Shown here piece by piece: positions 44,424 to 52,397 of a DNA stretch of 54,809 bases. The translations under genes and the position numbers were made by a program. The DNA is taken from positions 1 through 54,809 of the forward strand of contig CALNBT010000053.1 in the NCBI GenBank assembly GCA_937874345.1, in the 5' to 3' direction. Under the pieces are notes generated by a model. The model was not told the origin of the DNA, searched no databases, and saw only the letters and a program-made list of their open reading frames with translations. This DNA is from an uncultured Prevotella sp. (GTDB lineage: Bacteria; Bacteroidota; Bacteroidia; Bacteroidales; Bacteroidaceae). The first letter of the stretch is position 1; each line of letters opens with the position of its first letter.

Positions 44424-47400
44424 TTAATTATTGCCTACCACAATGAGTTTATGCGCTTTTGACACCTTAGAGCTACCATCTGATGAAATGCGGACGCGAT
44501 AGAGATAAACACCAGTTTGCAGACGTTCGCCTCCATCTGACGTCAAATTCCAATCAACGGTGTAGGCATTGCCTGTACTGACTCCACTTTCTTGGTGATG
44601 CCACAGCGATCGGCCGCTCAGATCAAATATATCAATCTCACAATCAATCAATCCTCCATTTCTATCATGGTTGATGATGAAGGTCGTATTGGTACGGGCT
44701 GGATTATTGGTACAGCTAACCGAGAACAATTGTGGTTCTAAACCATGTACAACATTAAATGCCAGTTCAGCGGTTGACGAATTGTTCAAAATATCCCATG
44801 CCTTAAAGGTCAATTTATGAGGACCGGGAGTCAGTTCAGGAAGATTATAATTGGTCATGCCTGATGTATAACTTCCAAAATCATAGGCAAAGTTTCCGTT
44901 TAGTACATATGTCTTCGACATATCCCCATCGACAATCAGTTGCAAATTATGCCCAATACCATTTCCTGAAGCATTAATTCCATTTGCATCGTTAATCTGA
45001 GCAACAAAATATGGCGTGCTATTCACTTCTCCTCCATTGACAAATGATGGTGAGTTAAGATAGCAGTAGATGGAGGGACCAATGGAATCGTTACTAATCT
45101 TCTCACTCCCCCCAATGGTAAATCGGTCGTTGGATCCATTGGCTAACTGTTGATCATCATCGCTGACTGCATATAAATTTACCAAGCCGGTACCATCTGT
45201 ATAATTGATGTCGAGCGGTACAGCAAATGACAATTGGAATTTCCCGTTAACAACTTTGTTCGATCCCGAATAAAGCGTTTTAGGACGATCCGAAAAAGAA
45301 AAAGCAGTTGGTGTCTCAATGGGATCATTCATTCGGCCTACAATCAACTGTTTGCTATCTCTAACAGTTGCTGTTATAATGCCATTGAATGCTGACGAAT
45401 TTTCAATGTGCCCACTAATTTTGGCAATCTCACCAGACCTTAATCCGATAAGTTGGGTTGGTGAAACTGATGTGCCGTTGATTGAGTCAACAACCACCTG
45501 TAAGGTCGGAACGTGAAGTGCAACTGCTGGATCACCTAACAAGGAATATTGCAATTTGTTATCGGTTAAATCTTGACCTGAAATGATCAAATTGTTTTTT
45601 GCCAATCGTTGTGCTTCTCCCATCGTAACAGGGTTACCTTTGGCATCTTTACTCAACACATAGTGAAGATAAGCTGTGTTGATAAGGGCATTGTAATAAG
45701 CATATACCGTTCGGGTAGTACCAAAGAATGCCAATGCTCCCCCTTTCGGATTCAATACGGCAGTTTCACCAATGGTCGGAACTGTTCCATCGAATGGCAT
45801 AATATCACAGGAGGCAGTAATCCACAACGGTAAATGAACATTGTTAAAGGCTTCGAAATCGGTAATTCTCAATACAGCTTCATGAGAGATTTGTATTTCA
45901 GAGCCATGCCCTCCATAATCCATAATCAAAGCGCCATCATTTTGTTGCTGTTTAATGAGTCGTTCAACCTCGGGATAAGAATTACCGGTTGAAGAGGTTT
46001 CACGAATGTAGGCATCCCACATGATCTTCTTGATCAGATAACCTGGATATTCATTTGAAATTTTGTCAGCTGTAGCATTGATATCACGCATGTGAAGGTT
46101 GTTGTTGCCATCATCACCCATAAACACAAGGGTGTTTTGCCAAGCCCCAGCCTGCTTGTTCGTGACATAATTTATTACTTTATCGACCATTACCTTCGCT
46201 TGTGCATCGGTCGTGACAGGGAATCGGCCAACAGCAATATCTTGTTTATCAGAAAAGGAAACGTTCATGCCTTCGTTATCATCCAAAGAACAGAAAAATC
46301 CATCGTCAACATAACAATGTATCTCATTAAACGAATTCTCACTTTCATAGCTTAACAAATAATCGTTAGGATTCAATGTTTTACAGTCTTGGGTCAACAT
46401 ACGGTTATCCCATACACAATCTCCAAACAACAGAAGGTACTTAGGCATATCTTCGTCTCGAGACCCAGCACGGTCGTAAAGCATCTTAAGATACCTACGA
46501 TAAGCATTGGCATCGGGAGTACCACTTGAAAATTCATTGTACAATTCATCTGCTGGCACTATCCGTACACGCATTCCATCGTGTTGTTCATGAAAAGCTT
46601 TCAGGCGTTCAGCCTGAGCCTTCAGTTTTAGGCCGGTCGGAATGATGATAATCATGTCGGCAAAACCATCAGCGTGTAAATCTTGATTCGTGATGTTATT
46701 GACGTATTCCGGTTCTGGAAAAGATGCCTTCTGCAACTGTGGGGCAGGAAGAGGCTCATTCCATATAAACGAGATATAATCTAACCGAGATGGACTACCG
46801 GATACGGTAGAAATTTTAACTTCGTCAATTGGCTTTGATCTAATAATGTTGTATGCAGTACGCGCCTCGTTACCCTTGTCGTATTCATTGAGCATTACAT
46901 TTAATGTTCCTTTGTCAACGCCATTATGTGTGACAAGAATACTTGAATTTGCACCTGCTGATACGTTTACGGACATCCTTGCAGCCCCCAACTTGGCATT
47001 TGAAGAAATGTCAAAAGTCTTGGATGAACCGACATTGATGGCGACAGGATCAAACAAGTTGCGTCCTCCATGATACCATGAATAACCATCAGTCTCATAA
47101 AGTGTATGGTAAAAGTCAGGGGAAGGATAAAAAGAATGAAGAAATGTCGTAGAATCGACTACTTGAGGATTATCAGCAGATTGTGTAATAAAATAATAGC
47201 CGTGAGTAGAATAAGGGTTACGGGTACGTCGAGTAGAAGTATTTGAATCCCATGAAACAGGACCATACCCATAAAACAGTCTTTTACCATCAATCAAACA
47301 AGTAGAAACCTCTTTTAAATCGTCAGTAGCAATCAATTCCTCAGGTACCAGTTGTTCATTCTGTAGACGTCCACCATAGCCATAGATTTTCACTTTACTG

Positions 47401-47969
47401 AGATCAGTAAATCCTGCTTTTCGGATCAAAGCATCAGTCAATTGATACACACCTGTCTCAGGAATACGAATCTTTGCCCATTTTCCATTGGCTAACACAG
47501 AATGTTCAGCATAACGAGAAGTTTCACCTCCGGCCCTTGTCTCGATTGAATTTTTGGGTTGCCTTGTTAGCAATGGGTGTGATTCTATCTGCAACATAAA
47601 GCTGACAAGAATCTGATAACGGTTGTTACGAAAGACCAAAGGACAAAAATCAACTTCTAGCGAACCTTTCTTTCTATTCAATGCCAAATGCTGATTAGTA
47701 ATTGGAAGCTCAGGTAAGGGAATTCCTGATATATGCTGATAAAGGGCAATATCACTTGAGGTCATGTCAATGAACTCAGGATAGAGAATGGAGACCGTGT
47801 AAATAGAATCGGCAAATCTATCTTCCAATTCAAATGAATGGGAAAAATGAGGCAATACGGAATCTATCTTGACATCGGTTGCGGTCAAGTTAAAGAATTG
47901 GTCACGTGAAGAAGCCTTCAAACCACATCCCAGCAATATCAACAAAAGAAGATAACTAAATGCTCTCAA
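44424..47969 (-). CDS. porU: Type IX secretion sortase PorU (gingipain-like C25)
   Basis: The 1181-residue surface protease cleaves C-terminal signal domains from T9SS cargo and links the cargo to A-LPS. It has a signal peptide (about 1-20), a long N-terminal beta region and a C25 caspase-like domain (about 450-800). The catalytic His lies in DYGGHGSEI (about 687) and the Cys in ITASCDIMP (about 720). It carries its own T9SS C-terminal domain (about 1100-1181, FDLSGRSLWHHQ and TGVYLYRVRISSDG). Length and order match PorU of Porphyromonas. Read from a strong promoter with the FAH-family gene ahead (11-bp gap) and porV after. Confidence 0.95.
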   Translation of the reverse strand: MRAFSYLLLLILLGCGLKASSRDQFFNLTATDVKIDSVLPHFSHSFELEDRFADSIYTVSILYPEFIDMTSSDIALYQHISGIPLPELPITNQHLALNRKKGSLEVDFCPLVFRNNRYQILVSFMLQIESHPLLTRQPKNSIETRAGGETSRYAEHSVLANGKWAKIRIPETGVYQLTDALIRKAGFTDLSKVKIYGYGGRLQNEQLVPEELIATDDLKEVSTCLIDGKRLFYGYGPVSWDSNTSTRRTRNPYSTHGYYFITQSADNPQVVDSTTFLHSFYPSPDFYHTLYETDGYSWYHGGRNLFDPVAINVGSSKTFDISSNAKLGAARMSVNVSAGANSSILVTHNGVDKGTLNVMLNEYDKGNEARTAYNIIRSKPIDEVKISTVSGSPSRLDYISFIWNEPLPAPQLQKASFPEPEYVNNITNQDLHADGFADMIIIIPTGLKLKAQAERLKAFHEQHDGMRVRIVPADELYNEFSSGTPDANAYRRYLKMLYDRAGSRDEDMPKYLLLFGDCVWDNRMLTQDCKTLNPNDYLLSYESENSFNEIHCYVDDGFFCSLDDNEGMNVSFSDKQDIAVGRFPVTTDAQAKVMVDKVINYVTNKQAGAWQNTLVFMGDDGNNNLHMRDINATADKISNEYPGYLIKKIMWDAYIRETSSTGNSYPEVERLIKQQQNDGALIMDYGGHGSEIQISHEAVLRITDFEAFNNVHLPLWITASCDIMPFDGTVPTIGETAVLNPKGGALAFFGTTRTVYAYYNALINTAYLHYVLSKDAKGNPVTMGEAQRLAKNNLIISGQDLTDNKLQYSLLGDPAVALHVPTLQVVVDSINGTSVSPTQLIGLRSGEIAKISGHIENSSAFNGIITATVRDSKQLIVGRMNDPIETPTAFSFSDRPKTLYSGSNKVVNGKFQLSFAVPLDINYTDGTGLVNLYAVSDDDQQLANGSNDRFTIGGSEKISNDSIGPSIYCYLNSPSFVNGGEVNSTPYFVAQINDANGINASGNGIGHNLQLIVDGDMSKTYVLNGNFAYDFGSYTSGMTNYNLPELTPGPHKLTFKAWDILNNSSTAELAFNVVHGLEPQLFSVSCTNNPARTNTTFIINHDRNGGLIDCEIDIFDLSGRSLWHHQESGVSTGNAYTVDWNLTSDGGERLQTGVYLYRVRISSDGSSKVSKAHKLIVVGNN

Positions 47970-47980
47970 TACAAAAAATA

Positions 47981-48598
47981 CTATTTACAGTAAAAGTCCA
48001 ACACCTTTTTGTCTTCAAGGTATCCTTCCAAATGATCATCAATTTTCACAGGACCAACCCCAACAGGTGTTCCAGTAAACAGAATATCTCCAGTTTTCAA
48101 GGTAAAATACCGACTGATATAAGCAATGAGCTCGTCAACCTTGTACAACATATCGCCAGTATAACCCTTTTGGACCGTACTTTCATTTATATCCAAATGG
48201 AAATCCAAAGTCTGAATATCCAGATAGCGATCAACCGATTGCCAATCTCCTAACACCGCAGCTCCATCAAATCCTTTACAAAGTTCCCATGGTTGGCCCA
48301 TTTCACGCAATTTTTGTTGCAATTCTCGAGCAGTAAAGTCTATGCCGATTGTGATGGCATCATAATACCGATTCGCAAAACGCTGAGGGATTGTTTTCCC
48401 CAACCTACAAATCCTAACAACCAATTCTGTTTCATATTCTATCCTTCCTAAGTCGTCTGGAATAAAAAAGGGCTTATGGTCCTTCAACAAAGAGGAATCT
48501 GGTTTTAAAAAGACAACAGGCGTTTCTGGTTTATCTAACGTTTCATGCAACTCTTTATTGTGCTGCAAATAATTCATCCCTATAGCAAATATCTTCAT
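47981..48598 (-). CDS. Fumarylacetoacetate hydrolase (FAH) family protein
   Basis: The 205-residue protein has the FAH fold with metal-site residues in ELVVRICRLGK (the paired acidic site) and IGIDFTARELQQKLREMGQPWELCKGFDGAAVLGDW. It ends with the standard GDILFTGTPVGVGPV block. The longer in-frame start at 48685 lies inside the promoter, so the ATG at 48598 (MKIFAIGMNY) is used. Short FAH proteins of this kind act as acylpyruvate hydrolases or oxaloacetate decarboxylases/tautomerases; the substrate is not clear. It is the first gene before porU in this operon, a neighbour with no obvious tie to secretion. Confidence 0.9.
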   Translation of the reverse strand: MKIFAIGMNYLQHNKELHETLDKPETPVVFLKPDSSLLKDHKPFFIPDDLGRIEYETELVVRICRLGKTIPQRFANRYYDAITIGIDFTARELQQKLREMGQPWELCKGFDGAAVLGDWQSVDRYLDIQTLDFHLDINESTVQKGYTGDMLYKVDELIAYISRYFTLKTGDILFTGTPVGVGPVKIDDHLEGYLEDKKVLDFYCK

Positions 48599-48662
48599 AA
48601 TGTAATTATTAACGAGGAAAGTGATTACGAAATATCCACGTTGAGAGAATATTTCTTCCATA

Positions 48663-48693
48663 CAAAGATAATATAAATGAAACATTCCTCAAA
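48663..48693 (-). promoter_or_regulatory. Promoter of the FAH-porU-porV operon
   Basis: On the minus strand TTTG (48690-48693), a 19-bp spacer and TATCTTTG (48663-48670) form a full consensus. The start is near 48656, giving a leader of about 58 nt to the ATG at 48598. Confidence 0.75.
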
Positions 48694-48790
48694 GAATAGC
48701 GAACTTTTCTAATTGAGAATAACCATTAACTTATAAAAGCTTTTGAAAGGTAATCAATCTATTGAGATAAACTCTTTATTTAAAATCAAA

Positions 48791-48820
48791 AAAGGCCAAC
48801 AAGCAATCTTGTCGACCTTT
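48791..48820 (-). terminator. Terminator after tsf
   Basis: AAAGG...ACAAG (48791-48803) pairs with CTTGT...CCTTT (48808-48820) with two mismatches. On the minus strand it ends in a T-run (TTTTTTGATTTT). It closes the ribosomal operon. Confidence 0.75.
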
Positions 48821-48845
48821 ATATATAAAATAACTATTGAAATTT

Positions 48846-49838
48846 TTATTCAGCACGCAATGTGAAGCGCTTGAAACCAGTAACAGTCAAATCTGCATCT
48901 GTCTGCTTCAAGTACTCGGCAACAGTAATCTTGCTGTCTTGGATATACTCCTGATTCAACAAGCAATTTTCCTTGAAGAACTTCTGCATACGCCCATTGG
49001 CGATATTCTGAATCATTTGTTCTGGCATATGAGCAACCTTGTCAGCTGCAGTATCTGCCTTCAATTTTCGGATCTCATCTGCCTGAGCTTCAGTGATCGT
49101 CCCCTTGCGGATGCCTTCTTCCAAATGATCTTCACTTTCTGCCGTGTAAAGATTAAAGCCAGCCTTTTTCAATGCAACTTGAACAGCTTTCTCTATTTGC
49201 TCTTCTTTTGTCTTTTCTACTGCAACTTTGAATTCTGCTTCCTTCACTTCTTCTGGAACACTATTTTCATCCAAGGCAACAGGGTTCATTGCAGCTACCT
49301 GCATGGCTATATTATGAGCTTGTTCAGCAGCTGGTTTGTTGGTTTGAACCATCGTACACAACATGTTTATATTCATGTGGTTGTAGATTTCGATATTCTC
49401 GCCCTCAAGGTATGAATAACCATCAAGTTCCATCTTCTCACCAGTAATACCAGAACGCATCTTTACGTTAGTAGCAACGTCGTTGCCATCAGCAAGAACC
49501 AAAGCCTTCACCTCTTCAAGTGATTTAGACTTTGCAGCAACAGCGGCATCAAGAATATCCTGTGTCAACTGAATATACTCTTTACCATTTGCAACAAAGT
49601 CAGTTTCACATTTCAAAGCAATGATTGCTCCAAAACCGTTTTCATATTTTGCCAGAACGCATCCGTTAGATGTCTCACGGTCAGAGCGTTTTGCAGCAAT
49701 AGCCAAACCACGTTCACGAACCAGCTCAACAGCTTTGTCCATGTCGCCATCAGCTTCGGTCAAAGCCTTCTTGCAGTCTGCCAAACCTGCTCCAGTCAAT
49801 TTGCGGAGCTTCTGTATATCAGCAATTGTAACAGCCAT
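48846..49838 (-). CDS. tsf: Translation elongation factor Ts
   Basis: The 330-residue protein recycles EF-Tu. It has the N-terminal UBA-like domain (AVTIADIQKLRKLTGAGLADCKKALTEADGDMDKAVELVRERG), the core with CETDFVANG, and the C-terminal segment with LLNQEYIQDSKITVAEYLK. A longer in-frame start at 49916 adds a non-conserved hydrophobic stretch. The ATG at 49838 (MAVTIADIQ) fits the family. It lies 115 bp after rpsB, with a terminator-like hairpin between them. Confidence 0.96.
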   Translation of the reverse strand: MAVTIADIQKLRKLTGAGLADCKKALTEADGDMDKAVELVRERGLAIAAKRSDRETSNGCVLAKYENGFGAIIALKCETDFVANGKEYIQLTQDILDAAVAAKSKSLEEVKALVLADGNDVATNVKMRSGITGEKMELDGYSYLEGENIEIYNHMNINMLCTMVQTNKPAAEQAHNIAMQVAAMNPVALDENSVPEEVKEAEFKVAVEKTKEEQIEKAVQVALKKAGFNLYTAESEDHLEEGIRKGTITEAQADEIRKLKADTAADKVAHMPEQMIQNIANGRMQKFFKENCLLNQEYIQDSKITVAEYLKQTDADLTVTGFKRFTLRAE

Positions 49839-49890
49839 AATAATAATCTTGTTATTGAAGTTAATATTTCTATGTACTAAAAAGTCAAAA

Positions 49891-49939
49891 AAGAACGAAG
49901 GGCATATCGGTATCAATTACCCATAGGCCATCCGTTCTT
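49891..49939 (-). terminator. Long hairpin between rpsB and tsf (partial terminator or processing site)
   Basis: AAGAACG (49891-49897) pairs with CGTTCTT (49933-49939). Further inner pairing (GGC/GCC, TAT/ATA, GGTA/TACC) makes a long imperfect stem. On the minus strand it is followed by four T and then GACTTTTT. It could lower tsf expression relative to rpsB. Confidence 0.5.
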
Positions 49940-49953
49940 CAATGTCCTATAAT

Positions 49954-50856
49954 TTATTCTGCGGAAGATTCTTCTACTTCAGCATCCTCGTCTTCTGATT
50001 CAACAGCTTCGCTTTCCGGTTCTTCATCCACTTCTTCTGATTCTGTCTCGGTCTCATCAACAGATTCTTGAGCAGAAGTATCCTTGCGAGCCTTGCGAGC
50101 GCGCTTTGGTCTAGTTTCACCAGCTTCCTCATCCTGTTCAGCAGAAGCTTTCTCATCAGCTTTCTCAGCTTTACGCTCTTCCAAACCTTCAGCAATGGCC
50201 TGGCAGCAAGCCGATAAAATTGCATCAATTGAATCTTTAGCATCGTCGTTTGCAGGAATTACAAAGTCGATGTTCTTAGGATCAGAGTTCGTATCAACGA
50301 TTGCAAATACAGGGATGCCCAAGCGGTTTGCTTCTCTAACGGCAATCTGTTCTTTCATTACGTCAACGATGAATAATGCAGAAGGCAAGCGAGTAAGATC
50401 GGCAATAGAACCCAGGTTCTTCTCCAATTTAGCGCGTTGGCGTGTTACCTGAAGCAACTCACGCTTTGAGAGATTAGAATAAGTACCATCGTTCATCAAC
50501 TTATCTATGTTTGTCATTTTCTTAACGGCCTTACGAATGGTAGGGAAGTTGGTCAGCATACCGCCGGCCCAACGCTCTACTACGTACGGCATGTTAACAG
50601 ATGCAGCCTTTTCTGCTACAATCTCCTTAGCTTGTTTTTTAGTAGCGACAAACAATATTTTCTTGCCCGACTTCGCAATTTGCTTCAGCGCATCAGCAGC
50701 TTCGTCAACTTTTGCAACAGTCTTGTTGAGATCGATAATATGAATACCATTACGCTCCATGAAGATATAAGGAGCCATGGCTGGATTCCATTTACGACGC
50801 AGGTGTCCGAAGTGACTTCCTGCCTGCAATAATTGGTCAAAATTTGTTCTTGACAT
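49954..50856 (-). CDS. rpsB: 30S ribosomal protein S2 with a long charged C-terminal extension
   Basis: The 300-residue protein has the complete S2 core (about 1-222, FDQLLQAGSHFGHLRRKWNPAM, VERWAGGMLTNFPTI, LPSALFIVDVMKEQIAVREANRLGIP). A tail of about 77 residues follows: a first acidic/lysine part, a basic patch TRPKRARKARK, then a strongly acidic end with few residues other than E, D, S, V, T, A. Such a tail is not part of the E. coli S2 fold and is probably disordered. The gene is flanked upstream by a hairpin-bearing gap and downstream by tsf. Confidence 0.96.
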   Translation of the reverse strand: MSRTNFDQLLQAGSHFGHLRRKWNPAMAPYIFMERNGIHIIDLNKTVAKVDEAADALKQIAKSGKKILFVATKKQAKEIVAEKAASVNMPYVVERWAGGMLTNFPTIRKAVKKMTNIDKLMNDGTYSNLSKRELLQVTRQRAKLEKNLGSIADLTRLPSALFIVDVMKEQIAVREANRLGIPVFAIVDTNSDPKNIDFVIPANDDAKDSIDAILSACCQAIAEGLEERKAEKADEKASAEQDEEAGETRPKRARKARKDTSAQESVDETETESEEVDEEPESEAVESEDEDAEVEESSAE

Positions 50857-50903
50857 TTTTTTCTTTTTTTAATTGTTTACTTTCTTTTGAGTTAATTAGA
50901 ACC

Positions 50904-50943
50904 AATCGTCGAGTAGTTCACCGATTTTGAAATCTCAACGATT
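50904..50943 (-). promoter_or_regulatory. Hairpin in the rpsB leader
   Basis: AATCGTCGAG (50904-50913) and CTCAACGATT (50934-50943) pair over 10 positions with one G-U, around a 20-nt loop. It begins about 47 bp upstream of the rpsB start. In the 238-bp gap after rpsI this is the main structure and could be an autoregulatory S2 binding site. No consensus promoter was found in the gap. Confidence 0.4.
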
Positions 50944-51094
50944 TAGATACTAAACCTGTTCAGTTTATGGCGAGTAATTGATAAGTTATAGCGTAAACTT
51001 TGAGTAGATAATCCGATTAAGATGCTTGCGCAAATTCTGAAAATACCTTATATCTACTAATCTGCATACTTTTAAACTTATCTATGTCGCCAAA

Positions 51095-51481
51095 TTAACG
51101 CTTACTGAACTGGAAGCGACGACGAGCTTTGGGCTGTCCTGGTTTCTTACGCTCAACAACGCGGCTGTCGCGTGTCAAGAATCCTAAATCTTTCAAAGCC
51201 TTTTTATCATCGGCATTGAGCTTAATGAGGGCACGAGCAATCGCTAGGCGAAGCGCCTGGCTCTGACCGGTAAAACCACCTCCATCAAGATTGGCTTTGA
51301 TATCATATTTGCCTTCAACTTCCAACGTTGACAATGGCTGTTTTACCACGTAACGCAAGATGGCTGATGGAAAATATGTTTCAATATCTTTTTTGTTAAT
51401 CGTAATTTTGCCCGTACCTTCAGTCAGGTAAACACGAGCGACGGCGCTTTTACGGCGACCTATTGCGTTAATTACTTCCAT
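51095..51481 (-). CDS. rpsI: 30S ribosomal protein S9
   Basis: This 128-residue small-subunit protein begins MEVINAIGRRKSAVARVYL and ends in the basic tail GQPKARRRFQFSKR that reaches the P-site tRNA. The GGGFTGQSQALRLAIARAL block is intact. It starts 8 bp after rplM, the standard pair. Confidence 0.97.
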   Translation of the reverse strand: MEVINAIGRRKSAVARVYLTEGTGKITINKKDIETYFPSAILRYVVKQPLSTLEVEGKYDIKANLDGGGFTGQSQALRLAIARALIKLNADDKKALKDLGFLTRDSRVVERKKPGQPKARRRFQFSKR

Positions 51482-51489
51482 CTTTCCTA

Positions 51490-51951
51490 TTATTTATACT
51501 GGTTAATATCAATTGCCTTAGGCTTCTGTGCCTGCTTATCGTGCTCAGAACCTTCAAATACATAAAGGTTACCCAGCAAAGAACGGCCGAGAGGGCCCTT
51601 TGGCAACATACCCTTAACAGCATGACGTACGATCTTATCTACACCATTCTCACGAGTACGAAGCTCTGCAGGAGTATTAAAACGTTGTCCGCCAGGATAA
51701 CCTGTATAACGGGTATAAATCTTATCGGTTTCTTTCTTGCCAGAGAAAACAACCTTATCAGCATTGATAATAATAACATTGTCTCCACAATCAACGTGAG
51801 GAGTGAAAGTTGGTTTGTATTTTCCGCGGAGCAACTTTGCTACTTTTGAGCAAAGACGACCAACGATTTGATCGCTTGCGTCAACTACGACCCACTCTTT
51901 TTTAGCTGTTTCCTTGTTTACAGAAACAGTCTTGTAACTTAAAGTGTTCAT
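51490..51951 (-). CDS. rplM: 50S ribosomal protein L13
   Basis: The 153-residue early-assembly large-subunit protein has the family blocks WVVVDASDQIVGRLCSKVAKLLRGK, YTRYTGYPGGQR and VKGMLPKGPLGRSLLGNLYVF. It is first in the rplM-rpsI-rpsB-tsf run, behind a full consensus promoter and a leader of about 131 nt. Confidence 0.97.
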   Translation of the reverse strand: MNTLSYKTVSVNKETAKKEWVVVDASDQIVGRLCSKVAKLLRGKYKPTFTPHVDCGDNVIIINADKVVFSGKKETDKIYTRYTGYPGGQRFNTPAELRTRENGVDKIVRHAVKGMLPKGPLGRSLLGNLYVFEGSEHDKQAQKPKAIDINQYK

Positions 51952-52082
51952 TAATTCCTAAAATTATACTACTAAAAAACGTTTTTTATTCGTACAGACG
52001 ATTCACTAACTGTAGAGCTCGGCCAAAAGCACCACTATTAACACTTCTGCACAGGGGACTCTAAGTCAATCCCCAAATAATC
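51952..52082 (-). promoter_or_regulatory. 5' leader of rplM with a G/C-rich hairpin
   Basis: From the predicted start near 52082 to the L13 start is about 131 nt. Just after the start, GGGG and CCCC pair around an inner GACT/AGTC stem with a three-base loop (region 52048-52071). An L13 leader has been described for Bacteroidia as I recall, and position and promoter fit such an autoregulatory site. I cannot confirm the fold against a model. The remainder of the 51952-52397 gap, beyond the promoter, shows no gene. Confidence 0.4.
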
Positions 52083-52088
52083 GGTCTG

Positions 52089-52119
52089 CAAAGGTACGTA
52101 TTTTATAAAAGCTGGCAAA
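52089..52119 (-). promoter_or_regulatory. Promoter of the rplM-rpsI-rpsB-tsf operon
   Basis: On the minus strand TTTG (52116-52119), 19-bp spacer, TACCTTTG (52089-52096). This is a complete match to the Bacteroidota consensus, as expected for ribosomal genes. Confidence 0.85.
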
Positions 52120-52317
52120 TGAAACAATCGTTATAAATTGACAATTTATGTAATATTAACACAATTATATATTATTAACCTGTTTGCATCAGCCACTTAA
52201 AGAAAGATTAACCGGTTATTGGTACAACAACACCATCTATCCATATGGAAAACGATAATCGACCAATTACAATGAAGATGCGCATTTCAGGAAATCCGAC
52301 CTGCATTCATCTATCAT

Positions 52318-52355
52318 AAAAAAAGCAAGGTATACATTCATACACCTTGCCTTTT
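52318..52355 (-). terminator. Terminator after rseP
   Basis: GCAAGGT (52325-52331) pairs with ACCTTGC (52344-52350), extended inward by TA/TA. On the minus strand it ends in seven T (plus-strand A at 52318-52324). Confidence 0.85.
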
Positions 52356-52397
52356 CATATGTTTATATGTTGATGGATTATTCCTTCAACTCCAAAT

